Position numbers and translations under genes: made by a program
Shown: positions 23,799 through 35,387 of the stretch, one piece after another
Layout: each line of letters opens with the position of its first letter
Position numbering within the stretch: the first letter of the stretch is position 1
The notes under the pieces: model-generated
What the model was told of the DNA's origin: nothing
Database searches by the model: none
The model's input: only the letters and a program-made list of their open reading frames with translations
DNA from: Agarophyton chilense
Lineage: Eukaryota; Rhodophyta; Florideophyceae; Gracilariales; Gracilariaceae
NCBI GenBank assembly: GCA_030374765.1
Contig: JARGXX010000073.1
Span: forward strand, 186,001-250,000
Direction: 5' to 3'
Length of the DNA: 64,000 nucleotides

Positions 23799-24236
23799 GG
23801 TGGGTGGAGGAGAGGTGGTGGGAAAGAAGTTGGTAGGGGGCGTAGACGGAGAGAGAGTATGGCGCACACAGGGCACGTGACAGGGGAGGGCGGTGGAGAA
23901 TAATATAGAATGCAAGGCACATGAGGTCTGCCAGGTCGGGCTGCGATTCTATTGCGATTGATATGGATGGTACTAAATGTTCAATTTCTATTTTGAGGTC
24001 CATTTTTGGACCGGTTGTTTGTACTAATCTGTCAATCTAGAGCGCACAAAGATTGAATCTGCTCCTGCACCACTTCTCTACTTTTACCTTTAAACTGCGG
24101 CGACAGAAAGATTCACGCTAGTTTTACCTCCATCACAACTAGAAAAACTGCAGATATGTGCTAGTTTTCCTTCCCATACAAACTAGCACTAATGAACGAA
24201 TGAAAATATTTTCGGAAATTAACACCTCCAAATTTG

Positions 24237-24318
24237 GATAAATTCACGGGTTTTTCGGTCATTTCAATTCGTCCTTTTTTGACAACTGAACTAGCATTCC
24301 GAGAACACTGACGTAGAG
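24237..24318. repeat. Direct repeat, left copy, flanking second transposase copy
   Basis: A segment from AAATTCACGGGTTTTTCGG through AACTAGCATTCCGAGA and GACGT is repeated in the same orientation at 26361-26438, with roughly three quarters identity by eye. The two copies bracket the decayed transposase remnant and may be element ends or the host repeat it entered. Confidence 0.55.
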
Positions 24319-24660
24319 TGGTTTGAATGCAAAGACGCAGTAGGGGTGAGCTCTCGGGAGATGTTGTGGAGGGAGTCGGATTCGATAGTGGAGCTGTGCT
24401 GTATTTCGCGAGGGATACTTCTTATAGGTCTGTGAGTGCTTCCTCTTTCTTGGTGCGGACGACTCTTCGTTCCCGGTAGAGGAGTGCCTGTTCGTAGTCA
24501 TGGAAAAGAGAGACGTGCAGCTTTCGAGTGTTGGAGGTGTGATGGGGGGTGCGGGTGGGAGTGTTTTGAGAGGGTTCCACGAGGAGTGAGCGAGTGCAGA
24601 GACATCGGTGTCAGGATCTCCTTTGGTCTTTTTGTGGGAGACGGTTAAGATGTACTTGGA

Positions 24661-25905
24661 CTAGGGGATGTCTGCGCAGTAGCTTGCGAGGACCGGGTGA
24701 AATTGGCGGAGGACTTTGTGAGCGTCGCGGAAGGGAAAGCCGAGGAAATCGAAAGAGAGAAGGGGCTGGAGGATAGTTTTTATCGGGGCTTGTGTGAGTT
24801 CCATTCTTGTTTGGAGATGGATATCTGCGGAAGAGAGGTGAATAGCGTCTCCTTCGAAGCCAGATGCGGTAGGTTGCAAGGAGTTTGGGAAGTAACTGAC
24901 GAGAGTAAGGTTTTGAGAGATGCATTGTCGTCTGAAATAGTACAAAAAGTTGGGGAGGGTCGTGTGGAGGGGGTATAAGGTGTAGAGGAGGCTTTAAGGG
25001 AGGTGGAAGACTGGTCCGAGTAGAGCTAGATGAAGCCAATGAAGGAGTCAATTCCGGTTGTGTGGGGGCAGTGCCATATTATTTTGTCGTGTTTGGACAG
25101 CATGATGGCGGATTTGAGTGTGGGGAAGGCATTGTGTCCGAGGGAGGCGGCCATGGGGTGAGCAAAGGCGAAGGAACTGGATTGTGACTTTTAGGCGATT
25201 AGATAGAAGAAGGTGTGGTGGTGGTCGGCAAGCGAGTGCTGGTGGTCGGCAAGCGAGTGCTGGTGGTTGAGGACTTCGATCGGGTTTTTGAGGTAGACAG
25301 TTGCGTAGAAGCGGTTGAGAATGTCGGTGATGGTGTGTGGGAAGAAGTCGAAGGAACCGATGCGGGGCTTGAAAAGGGTTTACTGGAGGTCGATGTATTT
25401 GCGGGCGGAGAAGATAGTTTGCTGGAAGGTCTACTTGCAGAAGCTGGGGTCGTTGAGGATGGCGGTGAGCTCTTCCACTTTTCGGTGGCCGAAGTTGGAG
25501 GCGATGGAGAAGATGTAGAGGAAGAGCCGCTCTACTTGTGGGTTTTGGCACACGGGGGTGAAGAGGGGTGGGGGATTGGGGCGGAGGATGAGTCGGAGCA
25601 GAGAGGACTGTTAGCGACGTGGTGTGTGTCTGCGGTGTGGAGGAAGAGGACATGTTACTGGTGGTGGTAGCAGTCTTAGTCTGCGAGTGGGAAGTTATTA
25701 GAGGGGCGATTTGAGAGTGAGAGAGAGGGTAGTAGAGTGGAAGAGTGGAATGGTGGCGCTTTGTGCATGGGGGAAAGTTGCTGATGGCTGGTGGGGGCGT
25801 GCTTCTTGTGTGTGAGAGCCGGTGAGGGCACCTGCGTTAATGGTGCTGTAGAGCAGAGATTATGCGGGCGAAAAAGGAGCAACAGGAGAAGCAGCAGCGA
25901 GGCAT
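24661..25905 (-). pseudogene. Second, decayed CACTA/Plavaka-like transposase copy (5' half)
   Basis: Starting at ATG 25905 the sequence parallels the first copy: zinc finger CCFSCCSFFAR...ALQHH then TAA then RRC, a region like HTADTHHVANSPL, FSIASNFGHRKVEEL, FAFAHPMAASLG, HTTGIDSFIGF, SLLP-type helices and finally GFPFRDAHKVLRQFHPVLASYCADIP followed by TAG at 24661. At least five nonsense codons and one or two frame changes interrupt it. Similarity to the first copy is partial at protein level, so this is a diverged family member, not a recent duplicate. The 3' half beyond CADIP is not clearly present, although weak coding-like sequence continues to about 24260. A short tandem repeat (two copies of CGGCAAGCGAGTGCTGGTGG, 25228-25265) lies inside. 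Confidence 0.65.
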
Positions 25906-26360
25906 GGTGCCGAATGCGGAGGCACATTGAGGCGGGAAAAGGGAAAAGATGCAGGGGGGTTTTGAGGTTATGGTGCATGGGCTGCTGTGATAATTCTATG
26001 GGGAGCGTTTTGGGGCATGCAGTTCAGTTGATGCAGGGCTGTGAGGAGGAGTCCAGATTGACTGCGGGCAATCCTACCTGTGGTGTGGTAATATGAGAGT
26101 TTGGCTGTGTGCCGCCAATGTGCCAGAATTCTATTTCTATTTCGATATCTAATGCTATTGACAGGCTTCAATTACTATCAAGCGAACATGAGTGAGGGTA
26201 ACGAAATCTTGAAATACAAGCAAAAGGTTTAAGTATGCACACCTGAGTGGGGCTCGTACAAACGTCGGATTATGTAGTTTTTTATAGTTCAGTTTCCCCC
26301 AAAACTAGTCACTTTGAAGGAGTGGAGTTATTTTGAGAAAATATGGAACTGCAAAAATGA

Positions 26361-26438
26361 AAAAATTCATGGGTTTTCTTTCCATTCCAGTTCGTCCGTT
26401 TTTAATGCCTAAACTAGCATTACGAGAGTCCAGACGTT
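26361..26438. repeat. Direct repeat, right copy
   Basis: Partner of 24237-24318: AAATTCATGGGTTTTC through AACTAGCATTACGAGAG and AGACG, in the same orientation. Confidence 0.55.
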
Positions 26439-28074
26439 TAATGAACTTGCCACACATCCACAGGGTGCCCCTCTGTACTTACAAGAGTCGTGTACACTTC
26501 AACCAACCGACGGGATGGATGTGCAGGGCAAAGCCATTGAAGGCAAATCTAAATTCTCCTCCCATAGCAATCAAAATCTTAAAGCTACGCTAAACGCATC
26601 CTCTCTCTGTCATAAACCTTTTATAGCTTTCCCTTATCCTGATTCCAGTTCCGGAGACGCAAGATCTTCCGAAGAAGCGTGAGAAGGTGCAGATGAAGCA
26701 CTCCAGAAAGACTCAAGGCTTCTGCCGATTGGTTCAAAAGCTGGCTTTGATCTTATAGAAAGAACAACTGAATCACAACTGACTCAGCCTCAAGATTAGA
26801 TACATGCACTAACTAGTTTAATCGAATAGCAGGTCAGTCTCGCAGATTCTCTTCGAGAGCAACTAACGAATTCTGGCAATAAAAAGGCACAGTTTTACAC
26901 GGAGATACGGGATATGGGCTCGCTTAGACCATTCTTTTGTGAGCAAAGCTTTAAAAGTTCGGTGGAAAAGGCTCTTTTATCATGTGCTGTTGATACGGAC
27001 GGAGAGGGCACTGTTTAGTAAGAACTGTTTGATTTATGGAAGTAATTGTGATGTTCTTGGTCCCTATCGATTTAGTCCCTGCGACAGAATGCGACAAACC
27101 GAAGGTGAGCAAGTATTGCTAAGAAGCATGTAACCATATGAGATGCTCAAGCAACAAAGCAGTTCGTATCGAACCCACAAACAAACGGTTATTGTACCCT
27201 CCTCATCAAAGGAACTCTTTGATAATATCACCCTCTGCCGTCGCCGTCGTCGCCACCGTTGCCGAGCATAGAAGGCTCCACCCGCTCCTAACTTCCGCGT
27301 TCAATTGATCCGGAAAACGTTACAGCCCCCACTAGCCAATTGCCCGCCGCCTGGCAAAGCTCGCTCGCTCTACCGCTCTACTGTACACCACGAGAGTATG
27401 TATATTTTGTCAAGGGTATCAATTCGTGTTAAAAAGGTACAAAAGGTACTTCCGCTACACTACAGCACTGGTTGTGCATCCGTGATGGATCTGCATTTCT
27501 AGTAGCAAGTCTTGTAAGAAAAATTTATGGAACGAAAGGGGCCACTAAAAACTCAACAAGGAGGAGGAAGTGGAATCGGTTTCAATATTCCTCCCCTAAT
27601 TCTGGTTGACGAACCTAAAAAGTTGGTCGGCACACTCAATCAACTTAAGAAGCTCTCAAGCATTGGAGCCAAACAGATCGCGGGAAACACAGCCGGAAGT
27701 CCAAGTAGAACTCACAAAAAGACACAAAACGAAATCCCTGAACCGTTCACTTGTATATGTGACAGTGAAGCTGAAAACTGCAACTGTTTCAAATGTTTTT
27801 CGGAACCACCACCGACCCAAATGAACACAACAACTGACCAGCATGCTGTCGTATACTGGCAAAATGGCTGACCTTTGAGGTTGTCGATATACTACAGTGA
27901 CCTTGTAGGTGATGGATGCGAGGGATCATCGGCCATGCAGCTCCGGGCGAGCTACCATCTAGGTGTTGTCAGCCACGTGTAGTGTTGACATGTACCTTCT
28001 GATTGAGTAATTGTTAGTACTTGTAATTGTGATTAGTTTTATTTTACTACAGTAGTGGAGTGGCCACCTGCAAC
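26439..28074. other. Intergenic region without recognised gene
   Basis: No family is recognisable. The only frame of note is 27527-27871 (+), 114 codons, with a Cys cluster (CICDSEAENCNCFKC) near its end. It has no matching start context or homologue known to me, so I do not call it a gene. The rest is A/T-rich, non-coding-like sequence. Confidence 0.4.
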
Positions 28075-28460
28075 TGTAGCCAGGGCTGGCCAGGTCTCTT
28101 ACACTAGGTCAGAGACCGTGCCTTGCTGGTGCCTCCCGGGTGATCTGGAGAGTGCAGTCCACTGCATATAGGGAACTGCACAAAGACAGGCACCACTTGG
28201 GTCACGACTATACCTTTTGGTTCATCGTTTCTCAACTACCACACAGGCTTTCCCGCGCGTCGACGCCGACCATCGTTCACCTACACGGCCTAGGCTAGTT
28301 GCCCCGCCGTTTGCACTTGCGGGTTTTCACGGTGCCCTGTTACCATCGAAGTTTATTACGTCTACCTTCTAAGGTTGACAGTCAACACGCTCCCTACGGT
28401 TGAGCGTCACAAACATCCCGAGAAAAGACAGTAGCATACCCCAGAGGTGATTGTAAGACA
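28075..28460. repeat. Dispersed repeat unit, copy A
   Basis: A unit beginning TGTAGCCAG, running through GCCCTGTTACCATCGA and ending near GATTGTAAGACA is repeated immediately downstream at 28470-28758, where an insertion splits it, with the remainder at 36408-36502. Copy B has about 20 extra bases internally; copy A has a short duplication around 28378-28400. It is probably the older LTR-type or tandem repeat into which later elements inserted. Confidence 0.75.
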
Positions 28461-28469
28461 ACCTGGCAC

Positions 28470-28758
28470 TGTAGCCAGTACTGGCCAGGTCTCTGACACT
28501 AGGTCGGAGACCGTGCCTTTCTGGCGCCTCCCGGGTGATCTGGAGAGTGAAGTCCACTGAATATAGGGAACTGCACCTCCCCCATCGTTATCTGATAAAG
28601 AAAGGCATCACTTGGGTCACGACTATACCTTTTGATTCATCGTTTTTCAACAACCACACAGGCTTTCCCGCGCGTCGACGCCTAACATCGTTCACCTACA
28701 CGGTTTAGGCTAGTTGCCCCGCCGTTTGCCCCTGCGGGTTTTCACGGTGCCCTGTTAC
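28470..28758. repeat. Dispersed repeat unit, copy B, left part
   Basis: Aligns with copy A from TGTAGCCAG to GTTAC. The last five bases GTTAC (28754-28758) are the left target duplication of the solo LTR that follows; the unit resumes at 36408. Confidence 0.75.
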
Positions 28759-29545
28759 TGTAGGACAACGCTTGGAGCGGAGATATCACGAAGATGTTCG
28801 GGATCTTCCTCTCTTGAGAGACACGCCTCAGGCGGAGGAGACGCGTCCCAGCGGAGCACAGAAACAGAGCCACTCTGGAAAGGCACGACGAAGTCGGGTG
28901 TAAGACCAAGGCCAATCCGGCGGGATATACCTAGAGTGTTTAGGTGAGCACGGCACAGTCCGGGGTGTGACCAGTCTTAAGCGGAGCGGTACCACGGCGA
29001 TTGTCGGAAAAGGAGCGAGGAAATACTCGTATGAGGTGGACGAGCGGGGTGAGTGGTGCGGCCACTCACGAGAGGCGAAAAGGGGAACAAGAGGAAAACG
29101 GGAGCGAAACCCTATACAGGGGCAAGACTACGACAAGTGTCGGCGATTGAATATGAACCCACGGTGGTGGTAGCACTCTGGTCGATAGAGGGGTGGATGA
29201 ACTAACGTGCGACGGACGCTCACGCAGTATACGGTGAAGACGCGCCGAAGGCGAAATTTTCAGAGTCAAGACTCCCTCCTTGGGATCTCCCAAGACGGTG
29301 TTTACTGGGGAGCAGTGCTCAACCTCTTAATTAGTGTGGCGCGCGGCCCCTGACAGTGGGCGCGCGCCCGAAAAATAGACACTAAATAGCGATAGCGTAG
29401 CTAAATAAATACAAAAAATTACTAAATAATACTAACCATTTGGTATAGTCCGGGCCACGTGTGGCACGCCTCGCACCCGAGCGTTGGCATCCGTGCAGTC
29501 CACGTGTTCCTCCAGTGTGCCCTTCCGGTCCTAACCGGCCGTCAG

Positions 29546-30460
29546 TGTAGAGCAACGCCCAGTCAGGGGATACTTGAAGATGCAACTCATAGAACGAGGA
29601 TTGAACCCTCCGAGGGTTATGATTATGATCCCGTCTAAGGTGTGCTGAGGTGGCACTGTTTTCTGGTTATATTTCGCCTATAAGGGAAAATTCGGATGGC
29701 CCATGGTTGGATTGGCCCCGTGATACACGTGGCTTAATTTTGGCACCGATTTTCGGATATTTTGTAGAACGTTGGACTTTTGGGCCCTGACAGTGGGATC
29801 TCCACGTGTATGGCCCTGAGCAGGTGTGCACTACTGTAGAGTTTAGTTAGTGGGCCCTACTTAGGGAGATGAGATCTGACAGTCCGAAGCTCAGAGTAAA
29901 TTGTAACCAAGGTTGGTCTTCGATACCTTTAGAGGTTCTTCGTCGCCATCGTTTCGGCCTTACAACCCGGAACAGGCTCTGGTTAGCAACGCCTGCGTAG
30001 GGACACGACTCCACTTGGAGAGTGCCCACGTTTGGGTTCCGTGCAACCACCCCCTTGGGACCGCTCAGACGACCTGCGTGCACGATACCCCGTGGGGGTT
30101 CTGCTTACTTGTTGCGTGCTTTTTGTGTTTCCTTTCGAGGACAGGTTTTCGCCCCTGTATTGGGTTTCTTTTGTTGTTTCGCCCCTTTTCTGGTTCTCGG
30201 GTCCGGTGCCTGTTAGTGCCCGACCCTCGCCCCGTTTTTCCTCGTCGCCGGATTTTCCCCCATTCTTTGGGATACCCATACCCATTCCCGATCCAACGGT
30301 TTCTACCCCTCACCTCCGTCGGTACTGCCGGAATCCCCCGTGGGAGTTACACCCCACACTACGGGTGGAACGGAGGGCTCTGTCTCTGAGTCTGCCTCCC
30401 CCAGGGAGCAAGGCTTCGAACACCTTGAGAGCACTTCATGTCGCCGGGTTTTGCTCCACA
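29546..30460 (+). repeat. Gypsy-1 5' LTR
   Basis: 915 bp, starting TGTAGAGCAACG and ending TTTTGCTCCACA, followed after two bases by the primer binding site. The partner is 35388-36301. Several open frames across it on both strands occur identically in both LTRs and are not genes. Confidence 0.95.
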
Positions 30461-30462
30461 AG

Positions 30463-30480
30463 TGGTCTCCCGACTTAGAA
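30463..30480 (+). promoter_or_regulatory. Gypsy-1 primer binding site
   Basis: TGGTCTCCCGACTTAGAA lies 2 bp after the 5' LTR. The same 18-mer with one change follows the Gypsy-2 5' LTR (51693-51710). TGG at its start would pair with a tRNA CCA end; I could not identify the tRNA. Confidence 0.7.
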
Positions 30481-30687
30481 TCCGTTCTCGGACTTTTGGG
30501 TTGGTCATCCACGTGTTGGAATATCTCTTGGGAGAGGAAGCACCGTTGTGAAGATTTGTTGTAGTGGTCCCCTTTGGAAAGGGTGGAATTGGTTTTTATT
30601 TTTGTTTTGTGTTACGTCATCCGTTCTCCGGGAATCTCGTGATCGAATTTCATCGTTACCCCGAATCGTCGGTGTCGTGTCTGCAGC

Positions 30688-33228
30688 ATGTCGCCGCCTA
30701 CCCGTGGTTCCAGGACTGGATCGAACCGTCAAGCGGATTCAGTGCCCCCGGCCCCGCCTAGGTCGAGGAGCTCAATTCCCGAAGGTCGGAACGATTCCGG
30801 TATCGATCCGGACACTCGGAGAGCACCCTAAGTGGTTTCAGGTCCTCGAGAGGTCGTGGCTGTGGGCCCAGCTCCAGTGGTGGAGACCCCCTCAGCAGCA
30901 CCCCGAAGTCGGGCCGACCCTGAATTACGGCGCCTGGAGACTCGAATTGATATCGCCAACGCGGCTCACATCGAGCTCCTTCAGGAGGTTACTACCCTCC
31001 GCCTCAGGGTGGAGGACGCCCAGGTGCGGGGAGTCGCCGATGACCTTCGTACCCTGAGGAGGGATGTGAACTCCCTGTTGGAAAGCTTTGGTACCCCTGG
31101 GGTCTTTATCCAGGAGTACCGGAGCCTCGTGGAGGAACATTGCGTACAAGCGGAACGCTTCCGAGCTCGGCTGGACACCCTCGAGGCCATTATCCGTATG
31201 GACGGAGACACAGAAGCCTCGAAGGATAAACCCAACATTTCGGAAGACGAAAAACACCGCTCCGCTAAACGGGACCGCCGCCAGACCAAGAAGAGGGTTC
31301 ACCTCCAAGAGGATTTATCGGATTCCGATCCCAATCGCTCGTCATCGAGTTCGTCCTCCGAATTTTCGGATAGTGAAGATGAACGCCGGTCATCCCGGGC
31401 GACTCGATCGAAGGCTACTTACACCTCTCAAGGGGCAATCCGTACCCGGAAGAAGGGTAGGAAACACCTTGGATTAAGGGAGCTGAAGCCGACGAATCCT
31501 CTCTATCGGAAGCTGCTACCGTACCGCTATTACCGGTTGGATAACCCTTCGGGAGATCGAACATCCCGCGGAACGGGTAAGGTCAAGGACTACATCAAAA
31601 GGCTGAGCATCACCCAACAGAAGAGGGAGTTCACAGGAACAGACCCAATTCTGGTGCTCGATTTCCTTGCGAGGTTCGTCCAGGAGGCTGACATCCTCGG
31701 TATGAGTGAAGCGCAAGCGTATCTTTCATTACCCTATTTCTTAAAGGGGATGGCTGAAGACCAGTTCAACTCCGTCCGTGGATCATCCTGAGCCTCGGAA
31801 GGGGGAGTCACATGCTGGCCCGAAGCGGTGCAGTACCTCTTGAGGTCATACGCTACTGGAAATGCGATTCAGGAAGCAATCCTTGCATTAAGGGATACGC
31901 GGCAGAAGCCGATGGAAACCGAAACGGTGTATTCAACTCGCTGGAATAAAGCGTTTCACCGATGCGGGAATGTATTCCCCGCCTACGAGAGATGCTCCAT
32001 GTTTGTGGATGGTTTGGACCCCTCGATAAGGGCATTGGTTGCCCGACATCGGGAAGAGAAGCGCAAGCTGACCTACTTGGAACTGGTTCAGTACGCCCAG
32101 GCTGAGGGGGATACTCTCCGTGCCCGGCAGAACCGAAAGAGTCGGCCGACAAGTGCACTCCTCGCCGATGGAGGTAACTCGTCTTTGTTACTCGCAGGAG
32201 GCCCTGCCCCTGTGGGGGTCAATGATAACATTCACTTCATGGGAAGTAACCCCGAATCTATGGGTACGTCTGAGTTGCCGTCGACATCCGCTCCGACTAC
32301 GGATGAAGACCCTGCGCTCTATACCCAAGGACGGAGGGTGCCAGCTGCATCGCTACCTTTAGCGAATACCGCTGCTCGGTTCTCTCGCCCCGGATGGAGG
32401 GATACAGCACCACGTCGCGTGGATTCACGTCCACAACCGAACCCGGCAGAGCTGATTTGCTATTTGTGTTACCTCCGTGGTCACAAAGCACCAGGCTGCA
32501 CATTTCCCCTGCGGGAGGGTTCACGAATTATCGCTCAGTACGAGGCTCTGACCCCTGAGGAGAAAGCTCGAGTCCCGAGTAGGTCCTATGAGGAACAAAG
32601 GATACTCCGAGCTCACCTTGCTGACAGGGATACAGAACTTGTACCCGCGAACGGGGAACAACCGGTCCCCTTCGAGGCAGCTGCACCGAATTCGGTGGGG
32701 TCCGCTTCGAAAAACTAAACTTCGGATACTCCCGAACCTGGGCCCGCTCCCTCAAGGGCCCAGTCAACGAACTCTTACAGAGTTACTCCCCCACCGGAGG
32801 TAATCAAGCCTCCTGGCTCTCCGCCTAAGGAGGGGGAGGAGGACTTAGTTCCTTCGCAGGACGATGTTTCGGCGTCAGCCAGTCGCCCTAACAGGGAATC
32901 TAGTTCTCACAGTGAGACGGCGAGCCCGACCGAGCCGGCGACAGAGAAGTCACAACCCCAGCGTATGGGTAGCGACATCACCGCCGACCCAGCCGAGCAC
33001 GACGTCAGAAAAGATGACGAAAACCCGCCTAGGGAGAGTCGTGTCGAGAACTCCGCACCCGGAACGCCTACAGAGCCGACGATCACCCGCCGCCGCGGAA
33101 GAGACACTGAGGTGTCGCACACTCAAACCCCGCTTTCTCGGGAACGAGCTGTGTCAGCGGACCCGCACGGGGAAGATCTCGACGACGAGGTTGACCAAAT
33201 TTGGCTCTCCGTTATGGAATGGGAATAG
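30688..33228 (+). pseudogene. Gypsy-1 gag with zinc knuckle, three internal stops
   Basis: From ATG 30688 one frame of 846 codons ends at TAG 33226, with TAA at 30829, TGA at 31789 and TAA at 32716 inside. Features in order: a Pro/Arg-rich start; a coiled coil (about 30930-31190); a Ser/Asp-rich basic linker; the capsid-like helical domain (about 31500-32130, with WNKAFHRCG and MFVDGLDPSIRALV); and a CCHC zinc knuckle CYLCYLRGHKAPGC near 32459. A long acidic, Pro-rich tail follows where pol would begin in a complete element. A GTG at 30832 after the first stop is an alternative start. Confidence 0.75.
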
Positions 33229-33727
33229 GAACTCCTATGGAGACACTGGAACCCTCAGGAATGGGAAAGAAATGAGTGAGACCCGTCGGGGACAGCTCAG
33301 GAGAGTGCTAGCGCGTGCCGAAAGCGCCACCTCACATCCGCTTGCGGAGTGGCAACCGGCGCCCGCGCATTTATGCGGCCCACGTCGAATGGCACTGAGC
33401 CAATCAAAAGGCTCTGACGACCAACCGTCGCGCAAACCGCCTCCGTCGCACGGCGCGTTGCACAAGAGCAACCTTCGTCCCCGTAGCTCGGGTTGACGTT
33501 GAAGTCTTACCCCCCTGAGATTGGAGACGCTACGGCGTCGCGGTTTCTCAACCGTCACGGAATCTAAGAAAACCGTTGTTATCGGGAAGATCTTAGCTTT
33601 AAGAAGAACCCAAAACTGGGCCGTTTTGACTCCGTAGACGGAAGTTACAACGTAGCCCACAGGCCACTCGGCGCCGTTTGGACGAAGTGCTGAGACCCGC
33701 TCGCAACACGGAAAAGAACCCACCGGG

Positions 33728-34018
33728 GTGTGTCTAGACCCTACGTTGACACCCTCAAGGGAACTAGAGCGTTCCAAGATGGAAGAGAAGCCCGAACAGG
33801 GAAAAGTGTGCCCGCAGGAATTCGTTATCGATCGCATCGTGCGTCACATCTACACCCCCGAGGGAGAAGTTCGCTACCAAGTCCGATGGTACGGATTCTC
33901 GCCTGATGAGGATACAGTGGAACCCATTGAGCACCTTCCGAGGTCTAAGGTTTTATCCTATCACCGACGCGCTCGGGTAACCTTGCCTCCAAATCTGGAT
34001 CGTGCCCAAGTCGGGTAA
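33728..34018 (+). CDS. Gypsy-1 chromodomain (remnant of integrase C-terminus)
   Basis: The frame encodes EFVIDRIVRHIYTPEGEVRY followed by a QVRWYGFSPDEDTVEP segment, which is the chromodomain core (hydrophobic strand, VRWxG, then the EP helix). In chromoviruses this domain ends the integrase and guides insertion to chromatin marks. Here no integrase precedes it: 33229-33727 is non-coding-like, so pol has been deleted between gag and this domain. A comparable domain ends the Gypsy-2 integrase at about 58075-58210. Confidence 0.8.
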   Translation: MCLDPTLTPSRELERSKMEEKPEQGKVCPQEFVIDRIVRHIYTPEGEVRYQVRWYGFSPDEDTVEPIEHLPRSKVLSYHRRARVTLPPNLDRAQVG

Positions 34019-34187
34019 GCCACCACGGGAACTAGTGTGGATGCGACCTCGAAGTGAGGAAGATGTTGGACCTCTGAAGAGGAATTGAGGAGAGTATCCC
34101 GAAGAACACGTATTGAGAGGGAAGGTCTACTGGCCCTCGGCCTAGCGCCATTAACCGGGGAACACAACACCGGTTATCGGGGCAGTT

Positions 34188-34345
34188 TATGATGAAAAAA
34201 GGAAAAGAAGACCCACGAAGTGGAGAAGAAGATTAAGAAGAAGATTGGATCCTAGGAAGGGAAGAGGATGAAGAAGATCCTAAGAAGGAATTAAGAAGAT
34301 GAAGTAGAAGTTAAGATCCTAGGAGGGAAGAAGAAAAGAAGTTAT
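34188..34345 (+). repeat. Purine-rich tract with GAAGAAG and GATCCTA repeats
   Basis: The plus strand is almost all A and G for about 160 bp, with repeated AAGAAGATT and AGATCCTAAGA/GGAAG blocks. It lies between the chromodomain and the antisense ORF. Confidence 0.7.
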
Positions 34346-34408
34346 GCAAATATCAGAAGTTTACTATTGTCGCCAAGCTATGGACTCCACAATTGCCCGA
34401 AGGCGGAA

Positions 34409-35345
34409 CTACGGAAAGCCCGAGGAGGGACCCGCCCCACCGTTGGGATTCTGACCCTGATGGTACGCCGAGGCGAAAGCCAACATCTGGCTCACATCCG
34501 TCATACCCGGGGGAATCGGAATGCCTGCGTTCACGAGGCCTTGTCGCACACTATCCGCTTGCGGAGTGGCAACCGGCGCCTGCGCAAGGGTGTTCACACC
34601 CCACCCGGGGGGAGCAGATGGACCGCCACCGGATGCATTCGCCGCCGCAGCTGAGGTCGTTCCCACTGATTGGAAGGGTGCAGATAGCTCCACAGGGAGT
34701 ACTCCACTAGGAGCTGGCACGTCGTTATCCAACGCTGGATCGTCCAGGTCTACTGGAGGCTCGTACTCGTAATCGTCGGTATAAATGAACCCCGTCGGGT
34801 GTCCCACCGGCATCGGTCGAGGCGAGTCAATCAGCGCCCGTGCTTGCGCCGCGCTGAGGCGAACCCCTTCGAAGGGATTGTAATAGACCCAGTTACCGGA
34901 ACCCGGATCGTACCGGCCAGGAGACTTGTCTCGCGCGGATCCTTCCCCTGCGGGCTGATTTGCCACTGGAACTCGATCCCATTGGGTGTTGTCGATCACG
35001 TCCAAGATTGGATACAGGTCCTGCACGTTGCTGGCCGAACCCAACGCTGGGACAAGGTCGATCTGACGCATGATGGTCCGTAGCATCGGAGAAATCTCCA
35101 CCCTGCTGGGGAGCTTCGTTTTCCGCCGGCGCGGAGGCCGATGGCCCCGAAAGTGGGTTGATGACGTATGGGTTCATTCCCTTGAGAGGGCTGGTTGAGA
35201 CCGCTGTTGCGAGAAGTTGCTTATCGCCGAAAGTCGGAGAAGTAGAAGAAAGTTGTACCGATGTGCCGGTTTTGTGGCGATTCTCAGAAGTGGTGAAGGA
35301 CCCCATGGGGAAAGAAGTATGTATAGTGATCGGAAAGTTAGACAC
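34409..35345 (-). pseudogene. Antisense accessory ORF in Gypsy-1
   Basis: Two overlapping minus-strand frames, 35345 to 34893 and 35101 to 34409, join into a plausible single protein of about 310 residues with one frame change near 35090. The N-terminal part is Ser/Thr-rich; then comes LRTIMRQIDLVPALG, WDRVPVANQP, WVYYNPFEGVRLSAAQARAL, and an Ala/Gly/Pro-rich end. It is transcribed towards gag from near the 3' LTR. Antisense ORFs in this position are known from plant Tat-lineage gypsy elements; homology to those is not established. The family is unknown. Confidence 0.45.
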
Positions 35346-35374
35346 CCGCGGCTCGGAATGATCTTCCTCGTCTT

Positions 35375-35387
35375 AAGGAGGGGGAGA
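35375..35387 (+). promoter_or_regulatory. Gypsy-1 polypurine tract
   Basis: AAGGAGGGGGAGA directly abuts the 3' LTR start TGTAGAGC, the standard site for plus-strand priming. Confidence 0.8.

Noticed and set aside
27527-27871. 114-codon ORF with Cys cluster
   Set aside because: No recognisable zinc-finger spacing or family; insufficient support for a gene call.
29913-30478. Cys/Phe-rich frames of 148-158 codons, repeated at 35754-36316
   Set aside because: They lie in the Gypsy-1 LTRs and occur twice because the LTRs do.
32138-32150. AGTCGGCCGACAAG inside Gypsy-1 gag as a stray hairpin-array unit
   Set aside because: Only about ten bases match the array motif, within coding sequence; probably chance.
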